From Aphis gossypii (taxonomy: Eukaryota; Arthropoda; Insecta; Hemiptera; Aphididae), in assembly GCF_020184175.1 (NCBI RefSeq), contig NC_065531.1, positions 11,863,213 to 11,927,212 of the forward strand: 64,000 nt of DNA, in the 5' to 3' direction. Made by a program: the position numbers and the translations under genes. Below are positions 13,101 through 22,928 of this stretch, piece by piece. The first letter of the stretch is position 1. Each line of letters starts with the position of its first letter. The notes under the pieces are model-generated. The model was not told the DNA's origin. It worked only from the letters and a program-made list of their open reading frames with translations, and did not search any database.

Positions 13101-15948
13101 TTGTATGTAACAAATTAAAAAAAACCTACAAATTATTAGCATAATAATAAATCATAATTTAGAATACATTCATTTTTAAAAATTTGAAACTACCTCCTTG
13201 CATAGTAAATATTGGACGAGACTCATATGCTCGAACCATAGGTACACCAGCTATATTGCAGTGAACTACACTGCCATGGTGCAGGAGAGTAACCGAAAAA
13301 GCCAAATATACTGTTCTCAAATGATCATTGGCCAACGGAGCACTAACTCCCTAAAATTAACAATATTCACTTTCATACCTAAGAGGACCACTTATGTATT
13401 ACAATTTCTAGATTAATTGATTTTAGTTCACTACTTCAAAAAAATCTTATAAGACAAGTAATAACAAAAATACAGATTATTTTCCTTCTTCAAATAAAAA
13501 TAATGTGTTTATTAAAAATGAGTTTTTTTATTTTGAAAATATTTTTTTGCAAACTCTTTAAGTAAATGAAATATTTTAGTTTTTATAACCAATCATTTTA
13601 AAAGATACATTACTAAGATAAAGAAAATATAGAATTAGCATTTATTAATAGTAGTTAATTAGTTAATAATTCTTATGAAAATTAGATATTGGTAAGAAAT
13701 AAAAATACTTTTAAACCGTAATGTAGTTGTAAAAATAAAAATGTTAAAGTTACATACTTGATATAAATAATAATGACACACTGCAACAAAACCTCGTGCA
13801 TCTGACAACACTCGAACATCCAACATACTGTCATGAACACACAATGGTACAGGAATATCAAAATAACCATTTGAAAGATTCTCTGCTGTTCTCTTTCTGT
13901 TTGGTAGGTTTAATGGGACATTTAACTAAAGTATCATTTAATATTGAAATTATAATTAAAAATAACTATATTAGCCACTAAGTACTTCAAATATACTAAA
14001 TAAATACCACAGTTTCGTGTTGAGGTTCATCATGAAATTGTAAAGCAGAAAGACTAGCTTCATCTGAATTACTGTTAGCCATATTTGAATAATGAATGTA
14101 GAATAAACATTGATGCTGGGGCTCCCATTGAGCCCATGAAAATTGATTCACAACTTGATCTTGCTTTTTTAAATTCAAATGGTTCTAAAAATACAATAAA
14201 ACTCAATATAATAATTATATAATGAATAAAAGGCAATCTATAAAATAATGTTGAGCATGCTATTATGAAAACTGTTCACCTTTACACTATCAGTTTCCTC
14301 CACTTGATAAAGTGTTATAGCTAAATAGAAGCAATATTAATTTTCTATCAGTTTTAAGATTTAGATTGTTATTTTATTGAATATTTTCATTAATAAAATT
14401 ATAGGTATAAAATATTTTATAATTAAATAACTTACATGTTTCATGAATAAATACTAAAAAGCGATCATTGTCTGGCTGTTTACGTTTCCTGTATAAAAAT
14501 TGAATCATGGTTTGACGACGATTGTTAACATTTAAATCAACTGGCTCAAAATTAGGATAGTCAAGGTGGATGATAAAAACACGATAATATTCCATACAGT
14601 CTTCAAATGACTCTTTGGTTACATAGCCTAAAAGTAAATTTTTAAAATATAATTTATTAATGTCTAACAACAAGTGATAGTATTACCAAGAACTGAGTTT
14701 TTATAATTGATTGAAGCTTGAACAATATTCACCAAATGCTTAAACTTAATTAAAACCTGAAAATAAATTATAAATTATTTTGTTTTATAATATTGTAAAT
14801 ATTTGTTATAATACCTATACTAAAAACTAATCATCGTATAGAGAATAATTATTAATTTTTATAGGGATTTCATAAATTGATTTACTAAAATAAATAAATT
14901 TATGTAAATTAAATAAATTTATTATGTATTAGTAAATTAATTAGGTACTACATAAAATTTACCAAAGTTCAAAAAATATCTTATTAAAAAAAAAAAAAAA
15001 ATTAAGATAAATCTAGCACAGAATAGAATATTATAATTAACATCTAGTATTGTTAAAAGTGAAGAACTAATGTTGCTTAGACGTTTATGGGATAAAACAT
15101 TTAATCAACACATAAGAACCAATATTAAAAAAAAAAAAAACAACAAGTTAAATGAACGTGTAATAATTTAATATAATTATAATTGTATTTATTGTCTTTT
15201 TCCGTTATAGAAAATAATATCTACATTTTAAAATTTAGATAACAAGAAAATTAATTTTTTTTTAAGTCATAGCCCATAGGTAATCTGAACCGCCACTTAT
15301 ATTACTGTATAATATATATATGTGTGTGTGTGTGTGTATGTATATATTTGTGATATCCTGAATCCTAAAAGTTTTGGAATGAAATAACTAATGGTTGCTA
15401 CATAAGCTAGTACCTTACATTGTTTAAGCAGATATCTGCATAAATTTAAACTAAACAATAATTTTTAGACTCATAATGATCTTGAATAATGTAAGTTTAC
15501 AAATGATTAATTATTGCTAAACTTTAAATGTTAAATGCTAAGTACAGTAAAAAGGCGTTTTAAACAAGTTGCCATATCCAAAATAAATTTATGATTAGGT
15601 ATATGTCCCTGATAGACTATAGCAGTAATAACATATAATTAATATTCACTTGTATTTTTTTGATGGTGTAAAAAAACAATCCTACTGCAGTACAAGATCC
15701 TTCTTTATTGCTCAAGTTCCAACAGAGGATAAATTCTCCATTTTGTTCTTGTCCCAAAATTTTGCAATTGGTAATATCTATTTCAAACAATAAATAGGTA
15801 AATAAAAGGTTAGGTACATCAGTGTATATTATATAGAAATTTTTTATATGCAACTCGCAAGACATTTAAGCTTACCTTTAATATCAACCTCCAATAAATG
15901 AGAAAGTACACTGGGTATATCTAACACTTTTTGTAATATTGAAGTCAT
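7155..15948 (-). CDS. GSAP: Gamma-secretase-activating protein / pigeon homologue, 17 exons
   Basis: The protein resembles vertebrate GSAP and Drosophila pigeon. Exons in transcript order are 15948-15876, 15777-15650, 14756-14687, 14627-14436, 14320-14280, 14184-14008, 13925-13758, 13350-13194, 12176-11866, 11804-11628, 11193-10960, 10885-10706, 10635-10415, 9675-9461, 8020-7814, 7720-7646 and 7231-7155. The phases chain without a break to 2703 nt and 900 aa (human GSAP is about 854 aa). Diagnostic matches are FSWAQWEPQHQCLFYI near residue 183, LAFPLPQGF, and LLQSLPHSRA followed by WSHPIS in the C-terminal (GSAP-16) domain. The donor after 10415 is weak and was chosen by phase. The donor at 7645-7644 is GC, in AAAG|GCAAGT. 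In vertebrates GSAP is linked to gamma-secretase and APP processing; its role in insects is unclear. The start is the only ATG of the first exon. Confidence 0.9.
8500..8690 (+). mobile_element. Possible non-LTR retrotransposon (RTE-like) or Helitron tail inside GSAP intron
   Basis: The segment contains 'ccgactttaattgtgatcgg', 'gaacggttta' and then 'acagacagagagacagacat'. Insect genomes carry very similar text at the 3' ends of RTE-type and some Helitron elements. Only the tail is present and there is no coding part. The family assignment is from memory. Confidence 0.4.
9034..9195 (+). mobile_element. hAT-like terminal fragment in GSAP intron
   Basis: It starts with CAGGGGTGGCC and continues with 'gagagccac' and 'gcgagccgca' words, as in hAT-type terminal regions (CAGGGGTGGCC... 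with gagcc/ggctc boxes). I could not find a partner end or an 8-bp duplication, so this is a remnant. It lies in the intron between 9460 and 8021. Confidence 0.4.
12177..13193 (-). other. Large GSAP intron, no recognised content
   Basis: This AT-rich intron of about 1 kb lies between the exons ending at 13194 and starting at 12176. A somewhat less AT-rich patch at 12500-12830 (including 'gagtgctccaaaaatat') may be an old repeat, but I cannot classify it. Confidence 0.5.
14757..15649 (-). other. GSAP intron with TG microsatellite
   Basis: This AT-rich intron holds a (TG)n run at about 15320-15338 and several poly-A runs. There is no coding content. Confidence 0.6.
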
Positions 15949-16209
15949 TGTACTTATTTTTATTAAACTAATTAATTAAATATAAATAAGCAGTACAGTA
16001 ACTTAATGCCTAATGAATAACATTAATTTCCTTCGTTTGAACGTCTTTAATCTTTATACGTTTGTAACAAGTCACCTAAGAATATTAATAGTATTAAATA
16101 CAATACAAATAATGACTAATGAGTAATAAATAAATAAATTTCAAATAATAAACAAAATACCATCAAGAATTTTAATTTTATCAATTTCGATATCAGTATC
16201 AGCGGTGAT

Positions 16210-16227
16210 ACCACAGAATTCTGTGGT
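16210..16227. promoter_or_regulatory. 18-bp perfect palindrome upstream of GSAP
   Basis: ACCACAGAATTCTGTGGT is its own reverse complement and lies 262 bp upstream of the GSAP start codon. On both sides it is flanked by GTGAT/GAT text, giving a direct-repeat look (gtgatacc...ggtgatac). It could be a dimer-binding site or a tiny inverted-repeat remnant. No function is shown. Confidence 0.4.
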
Positions 16228-16699
16228 GATACTATTATGATATTATATTCATGGTTACCATATATATTAAATATTTAAATTGCATTTACTATAATTATTG
16301 GAGGCACAGATATGTATATAAAATAATTTATTATTTATTTATTGTTTTATACAGTGAATAAAGCTTCTATATAGAGGGAGTTATAAGTTATAAGTTATAA
16401 TTTATTATGTTCCTCAAAAACTAAATAAATGACATATTGACATATAAATAATTTTTAAATAGAAAACATCTTACAACTTTAACAAACATGACTGTCATTG
16501 CCATTTTATATTCTGAGCAGAGCGATGAATGTATTGATTTTACAATGTTGTGTGTGTTTTTTTTTTTGTACACGAGAACGTGTTGAAATAATGCTTCGAT
16601 TTTCAACTTCAGTATCTTTTCCGGTTCGAAAGTGAATCTAGTTATTGCATTGGGGAGGTCATTTTTTGAAATTCTCAATAGTTTTAAAAAGCACCTGGA

Positions 16700-17600
16700 A
16701 AAACCAATATATAGGTACAGTTAAATTTTCAAAAAATTTTGACTTTTTTTGAGTTATTTATAGACCACTGAAATTTTTGATTTTTATGAGAATTTTTTTT
16801 TCGAAGTGTCCATGAAAAAATTTTGGATGACCAAAACATTTTGAAAATTTAATACAAGGTTCCTTATGAGTTGTTCTTATTGTAGCTAAAAAAAATTAAA
16901 AATCGTTAGTCACAATTTTTTTTATAAGCGTTTATAGCGTTTATAGCAAGTAATTTTGAAGTTGAAAAATCATAAAATTTTTTGTGTTTATAACTTAAGA
17001 TTAAAAATACAAGTATACAACACTAAGTTTTCCTTCAAGTAACTATAGAGAAAACTCGAAGCATCATTAAAGGAAACATTTTAAGTGTGTTTGAATTTTA
17101 AATTTTTACGATATAGCGTAACAATAACGATTTATCATCAAACGATTTTAAATATTTGTTATTATTCAAAAAGTATAAGTCGTAGATACTTGAAAATTTT
17201 ACCAGTTATTTAGTTTGGCATTTTCTTTACATTATTTAATTTTCAAAATATTTTGACTATTTATACCTAGATGACTGAAATTTTCAATTTTTCTGAAAAA
17301 TTTTTTTTGGCCCAATCAAAATACTTGAAAATTTAATACAAAGTTCCTCATAAGTTATTCTTATTTCTTATAGTGATTAAAAAATTATAAAAATACATAA
17401 GTACAATTTTTTTTTATTAGCATTTATTTTGAAGTTCAAATATTGACAAAAATTCGTCAAAACCATGAATATTTGCAAATTATTTTGTAGGTATAAATGT
17501 ATAATTCATAAAAAGTTTTGTATAAGTAGCTAAGAGTTGAAAATTCAATACGAGATTTTCCATAAGTTTAGCTTATAATAATTATAAAAGAACTTAAATT
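16700..17600. repeat. Diverged tandem repeat, about 500-bp period
   Basis: A block with the phrases 'gaaaatttaatacaa', 'gttcct(t/c)at(g/a)agtt' and 'ttttgaagtt' occurs at about 16725-16985 and again at about 17235-17440. A third, shorter echo is near 17535-17580. Each unit begins with a TTTTCAAAA...TTTTGACT...GACTGAAATTTT..ATTTTT pattern. There is no open frame. It looks like an old non-coding transposon interior or satellite-like duplication, family unknown. Confidence 0.5.
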
Positions 17601-18122
17601 CTGGTGTAATCAGGCCATCAAAACATAAACCACCTTTTTCACCAACCATTCGAAATGATATCCTAGGCTGACAAATCACCTTCGGGTACTCGTCCAATAC
17701 CTATGCTATTTACCTACCTTAAATATTTTATCTACTGTAATTATATTATAGTTTAGTATGATATCTACCGTATGCTGTATATTATATATACTTTATCATT
17801 TTGCAATTAAGATTTAAGATTAAGCTTTTATTGAAAACCCAAATCATATATTTATATTTTATACCTTAGTAAATTAGGTAGGTTAGTAGATATACTACTT
17901 TATATTATACCTGTTTAGTGTGTGTTTGTGAGTCGTGTCGATTATTTACGTGGTTTTACGGTGATTTATTTATTATTAAATATTATTTAATAATTATCAT
18001 TATGAGTTTGTCAACTATGAGTTAATTATATCGACACATAATTCAAAATGAAGAGATGTGCGACATTTTTTTAAGTATATGCGGTTTAATATCAATCGAT
18101 CAAACTTGTACAAAAGTGGTAG
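17601..18122. other. AT-rich spacer
   Basis: I see no gene. The right end (about 17900 onward) may belong to the Merlin-like element, because the transposase frame upstream of 18123 is closed by TAG at 18120. Confidence 0.4.
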
Positions 18123-18826
18123 AATGTAACACAAGCCGAGGTGTTTGCGAAAATATCAAGATCAACAATAGTTGACTGGTATAATTTATACGACGTAGCA
18201 GTAGCTGAATTTCAAAAACGTAAAAAAATGGTAGGTCCTGGCCTAGTTGTGCAAATAAATGAATCATTGTTCCAAGGTAAAAGAAAATATAATCGTGGAA
18301 GATTACGTCTTGGAGATCGCAAACCCGAGGAAACGTCTGATGAAAATGAAGAGAGTTCAGAAGAAGACGAAGTAATAAATAATCAAAATTATGGACAACG
18401 AATTCAATGGCCATGGATTTTTGGTTTATGTTGTAAGCATGATGGCATTTTAAAGTTGAAAAGTGTGATCGAAATGCCTTACTACCAATTATATTGAATG
18501 AAGTTGAACAAGGTACTACTATATATTCCGATAAATGGCGTGCGTATTCTACTTTAAATGAACACGGGTTTATTCATAAAACGGTTAATCATTCAGAAAA
18601 TTTCATTGATCCAATAACTGGTGCTGATACCCAAACTATAGAAACTCTTTGGAGACACGTCAAAAATAAATATGACATTAAAACCCGGGGAGCGACTAAT
18701 ATATTACATTATTACCATCTCAACTTCAATAAGAATGGTGGCGCTCGTTACAAAAACCAAATGAAGACCTCTTCGAATCATTCCTTGGAGCGATCAGAAA
18801 TACGCATACATAACTACACAATATAA
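18123..18826 (+). pseudogene. Merlin/ISXO2-like (IS1016-related) transposase, degenerate
   Basis: Two adjoining frames (to 18497 and from 18494) encode the core of an ISXO2-like DDE transposase. Motifs seen are TQAEVF and STIVDWYN (N-terminal region), GPGLVVQINESLFQGKRKYN, WPWIFGLC, IYSDKWRAYSTL, VNHSENFIDP and TIETLW. In the family the first catalytic site reads IDES; here it is INES, so the first Asp has become Asn. A single-base shift near 18450 separates the two halves, and the 5' end is closed by a stop at 18120 with no ATG. The Asp of SDKW and the Glu of ETLW remain. The element is therefore dead. I did not find its terminal repeats. Confidence 0.8.
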
Positions 18827-18839
18827 AAAAAATGACAAA

Positions 18840-19650
18840 GAAATTCTGCATTAAGGTAAGACAATTTACATTTAAATACGTGTTGATATCATACTTCACC
18901 AACATAAAATGACGGTAGATAGCATACTAAACCATCAAACGTTCCTATCTTCGTTCAGAAACATTTTTCGTATACAATGATACCTATCATTGGATTAAAA
19001 TTTAACACGCCTATAATATATAATAATGATCCACATAGCACCTAATGTACAGCAGAGCGGTACTTACCGGTTGTTTTTTTTTTTTTACAATAATTTCTAA
19101 TACTTTATGTACATACTTTCAGTTAAACCCCATTGAGTACGGTCATTACTTTTTAACAACCCGATTGAGCATGGCTCATAATTTGTATCAATACAATTGA
19201 GTATAGAAACAACTCAAATGAATGTGGTTGCCAATTTTTTTTATCTTGTTCATTCATTAATTGTTATGCTTTATGAGTCATATCGGAGGCAGTGTTGGAT
19301 CTAGGAGAGCGGGAGCAAGTGGATATCCTGTCACAGTTGTGGTTGGAATAAAGACACTCTTGCGCTTATGAAAAATAAAAAAAGTCATGAACAGAAAAAA
19401 GCTAACATAATAATGCCTTACAAAGAATACTTAAGAATATATTTTAAGAAAAAACTATAATATGACTACAATATTTATTGAAAGTGGGAAATATAAGTAT
19501 TTAAGGTTAACACTTTAAAATGTGTGATTAAATATATGTAAAAAGAAAAACAACTAAAACAATCTTCATCTAGAAAAAAAATAAACAGAAACAAAAGTAC
19601 ACAGAGATGTCTTTAAGGATAATTAGTATCGATAAATCTTTTCATCTCGG
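18840..19650. other. Spacer with a possible hAT end
   Basis: The stretch is mostly AT-rich and non-coding. At 19290 the text CAGTGTTGGATCTAGGAGAG resembles the outer end of hAT-type elements (CAGTG...), and a similar end in the opposite orientation lies at 28088. No duplication or transposase was found. Confidence 0.35.
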
Positions 19651-19655
19651 CATGT

Positions 19656-20340
19656 CTAATTAAGAATCCTGATATTTGAAATGTTGAAACATTCTGTGCA
19701 TGATTCTAACTGAATGGCAGTAAAGACATCAATTTCATGTTTCAAACAACTGAGCTGCATATTACAATTCTTACTGCAAGATCTCATCAATTCATCCAAA
19801 CGTCCATCAGCTATGATACGTAGAAGTCGTTGTTTTAGTCCTCCAAGGTACTTGGGGGACAAACAGGTTGACGTTTTAATTTGGTTAAAGACCTGGAAGC
19901 ACGCGTTCAGTACTAATATTAATATAAACCTGTTAAATAGTTACCTTCTATTATTAAAATACTACATCACCTGTAACTCTTCTCTCAGTTTCTGTATTTC
20001 AAGATCCTCTCTCGAACAGATTGACAATTCAATTTGTTTAGCGACCTGAAAGCACAAGTTCAGTACTAATATTAATATCAACCAGTTAAATAGTTACCTT
20101 CTATTATTAAATCACCTGTAACTCTTCTCTCAGTTTCTGTAATTCAAGATCCTCTTAAACAGATTGACAATTCAATTTGTTTAGCGACCGGGAAGCACAA
20201 GTTCAGTACTAATATTAATATCAACCAGTTAAATAGTTACCTTCTATCATTAAAATAATAGATCACGGGTAACTGTTCTCTCAGTTTCTGTACTTCATTC
20301 ATATAATCCTGAAAAAACAGAATACCATAAAATTTTAGTA
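19656..20340 (-). pseudogene. 3' part of an unrecognised gene with tandemly duplicated coiled-coil exons
   Basis: On the minus strand a terminal exon (19892-19656) follows a good acceptor and encodes 78 aa with several Cys (for example SCSKNCNMQLSCLKHE, ESCTECF) before a TAG stop. Upstream, exon 20045-19971 (25 codons, VAKQIELSICSREDL then EIQKLREELQ) joins it in phase with perfect AG and GT borders. A second copy at 20188-20116 has lost its AG acceptor (CCG instead) and 2 nt, which breaks the frame. A third copy near 20310-20275 keeps only QKLREQL-like text and has CCC instead of CAG at the donor. Exon plus intron repeats with spacing 153 and 143 bp. I cannot name the family. The 5' part of the gene is not visible. 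Confidence 0.5.
19889..20290. repeat. Tandem exon-intron repeat, about 150-bp unit, 3 copies
   Basis: The phrase 'aag..cagtactaatattaatat' starts at about 19891, 20044 and 20187. Each is followed by 'gttaaatagttaccttcta' and 'ctctcagtttctgta'. Copies are highly similar, so the duplication is fairly recent compared with the surrounding repeats. Confidence 0.8.
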
Positions 20341-20589
20341 CAAGAGAAATGAACATTAACATTTTGATTAAATTCGCTTCACTAAATTTTGTTTGATATC
20401 TCAAGTTCTAGGAACCAGCATGACATAACAGGACGATAGATCATGATTTTTCTGTATTCAGCTCGAAAGCATAGATTTGTTTACAAAAAGTTTTATTCTC
20501 GATAGAAATTGAATAAACGCACAACTACAATGACAAAATATCGTTCAAAACGAAAAGCATGAAAACATTAGGAACTGTTTGAATTTATT

Positions 20590-20735
20590 TGCGGAAACCA
20601 TTATTTAGGAAGTTAAAAGCCCTCCAAAGTTTGCGATTTTTCATTTATAAGCATGTGCGCCATACTACTGTCAAGCAAAATAACTCGATATTTGGCGACT
20701 GGAGCCGGCAAGCAAAGGGAGCCACTATATACTTA
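20590..20735 (+). mobile_element. Fragment of the same element family as 37818-38429
   Basis: The words 'ccaaagtttgcgattttt', 'catgtgcg', 'gcgactggagccggcaagc' and 'aagggagccactata' match, in order, the inner part of the long-inverted-repeat element in the HNF4 intron. Only one side is present. Non-coding. Confidence 0.6.
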
Positions 20736-21520
20736 TATTACTTTAATACTTTTATAAAATAGCGATATTGATATACAATATACATATAGTACGTAGTCAA
20801 TTAAAATGTGCAATCATGTTATGGTAAACTGATGCGGAATTCTGTTTCGTTAATTCCCATGTGAAATTTTCTAGTTTCAATAGATTCCAATGAGGTACAA
20901 TATGCGAGGTGACATTCCCCGTCTAATGAAACAAATAGAAACGTTAGTAACGATTCATGTTCGTGAAAAATGGAAATTTTTGTAAGTTGTACAAAAAGTA
21001 ATGCTACTTATATTTTACCTTCTGACATAAATGAAATCTTTTGAATAAGGTTATCTTCGACTGACGACTATCATCATTGCACGAAAATTTTCTAAGGTAC
21101 TTCGTGGAGTCATCGCGAATAAGCATGGTTTAGTGAAAGAAGGTAACGTTAGGTCGTTAGGACGAAGCGAAGATAATATCTGTTGTAAGTGACGATTACT
21201 TCACGTTCACTCATCGTGTATACTTATGTCGATCAGTGTATCAACCAAGAAAGACCGCAAAAGTACAATATTATAATTAATCAATAATACTTAATCTCTT
21301 ACGGTAATACGGTATGTTATTCATGTCATTCAATACAGAAAGATTCAAACATTTCAAACGAAAACATTGTGATTTGTAATGAGCTAACTGGACAACGGAC
21401 AAAAAGAAGTGAAAAAAGTTGAACATGTTTACAATGTTTACATGTAACGGTTGAGCAAATGAAACTAAAGGAACGGTTTTTCAGTGTCACCACCACGGCT
21501 ATAGATAATAAACTAGATTG
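20736..21520. other. Spacer without recognised gene
   Basis: No coding region or repeat that I can name. The base composition is more balanced than in the flanks. Confidence 0.5.
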
Positions 21521-21527
21521 TTAACTA

Positions 21528-22430
21528 TAGTCGGGCTCACGGAAAGTGAGCGCTGGCGGCCGATGGGTGGTGCTCAAATTATGTCTGGGCCAGGGGTTCT
21601 CAGATTTTCTAGTATTGTTCTGTATTACCGGGTGACGATACGGTATCCGTATGCGGTGCGTCTTATGGCATACTTCAAATACTTCGGCCGGAACGTATTC
21701 AATGAATTAACCTTTTATGTTAGCAGCTGCCTTTCGGTAGAGATTGACCTCACATTTTGTATAGCATTATTCATTATTCGTGAGCTCGTCTTGTTGAACG
21801 CACGTGTACAGTGAACAGTGAAATTTGTAATAGTGTGTTTTGATTTAAAACGTTTCATTTTATAAACGTATATTTTGTTTTTGAATTCTTAAACATTAAA
21901 ATGTCTTTTAAAATTAATGATACACGTAGTCAAACCAAAAAAGTTATTTTTCATGTATATAATTATTTCAAAGATCTGGCTAATTCGAATGATGAGGTTT
22001 TAAAAAAACATTTTAAACAGACACAAAAAATAACTGCCGATGCTTGTGGTGTGTCTCTTATGACCGTAAGACGAGTTTGTGTAGAAGGATCTTCAACCAA
22101 CAATAATCCGGATTCGCCACAACCAGGCCCATCATTTACTTCACCTCGAAAAACGTATAAACGTAAAAAGTATGCAACAGAATTGGACGAAGTCGATAAT
22201 GAGATACTACGAAGAATCGTGCATGAATTTTACGAAAGAGGTGAATATCCTACATCAAAAAAAATTTTAAATGCTGCTCAACAAAAATTTAATTATAATG
22301 GTAGTCTCTCTTCAATGAAAAGATTGTTGATAAAATTAAAATTTTCGTACAAAAAAAGCAACGACGGACGAAAATTTTTAATGGAGCGGAACTGCGGAAC
22401 GATAGTGATAAGTGATTGATGTGAAGTCAT
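21528..22430 (+). mobile_element. Tc1/mariner-like element, 5' end intact, 3' part deleted
   Basis: The left end reads TAGTCGGGCTCACGGAAA, followed by GTGAGCGC, and is preceded by TA at 21526-21527, the target site used by this superfamily. The end closely matches both ends of the 200-bp MITE at 23256-23455. No matching right end (reverse complement ...CCGACTA) occurs before 22925. The encoded frame at 21901-22419 stops where the catalytic half should begin. Together these show an internal or 3' deletion. Confidence 0.65.
21901..22419 (+). pseudogene. N-terminal half of a Tc1/IS630-type transposase (172 aa)
   Basis: The N-terminal part carries a helix-turn-helix-like segment (TADACGVSLMTVRRVC, about residues 48-63). 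The second block has ELDEVDNEILRRIVHEFYER, then PTSKKILNAAQQ and KLKFSYKKSNDGRKFLMERN. That block matches the DNA-binding half of insect DDE_3/IS630-type transposases of the 'DDFD..VVRR.IH.FY' type. In that family the catalytic Asp-Asp-Glu domain follows directly after the 'MER(S/N)DI' point. Here the frame runs nine codons further and ends at TGA 22417-22419, so all catalytic residues are missing. It could still act as a DNA-binding fragment. The start is the ATG after 'cattaaa'. Confidence 0.65.
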
Positions 22431-22928
22431 TATCCGCCATTTTGAGTAGGTCAAATGCATGCTGAAAACCCGCCAAAATTTGAATTTAAGTTTAAAATAT
22501 TTGAAATGTAATTTTTTTTTTGTCTATCCATTGATATTCATTATATTCATTTTTGTCACAATAAATTATGATTGTATATTTTTAAAAATATATTTTTTGA
22601 ATATAATATTTATGTAGTATTTAATTCTTTAAATGTATGATTTAAAATTTTAAACAATAAAGGAATTATTTGTTAAAACCAGTCTGTTGTTGTTTAACAC
22701 ATTATATAATATATTATTACCTAAATATTATATTATATATACAATAAACCTATTATTCTCAGTACCTACTCGTTATTTATTTATACTTTTTTCATAGAAA
22801 ATAGTTGTGAAGTTGAATCACTGCACAAAATATTTGTTTACTACACGTGCAAGTTTTAAGTGTAATTTATTTGTACTGTTAATCATATTTAAAATTTATA
22901 GAGTATAAATTATAAAATTTTGTTAAAA
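22430..22928. other. Spacer / promoter side of the THAP9-like gene
   Basis: AT-rich sequence without frames. It contains 'aataaa' words at about 22560 and 22660 that may be remnants of transposon tails. Confidence 0.45.

Noticed and set aside
21518..21814. 98-codon open frame at the left end of the Tc1-like element
   Set aside because: It begins within the terminal repeat and has no recognisable motif; the real transposase frame starts at 21901.
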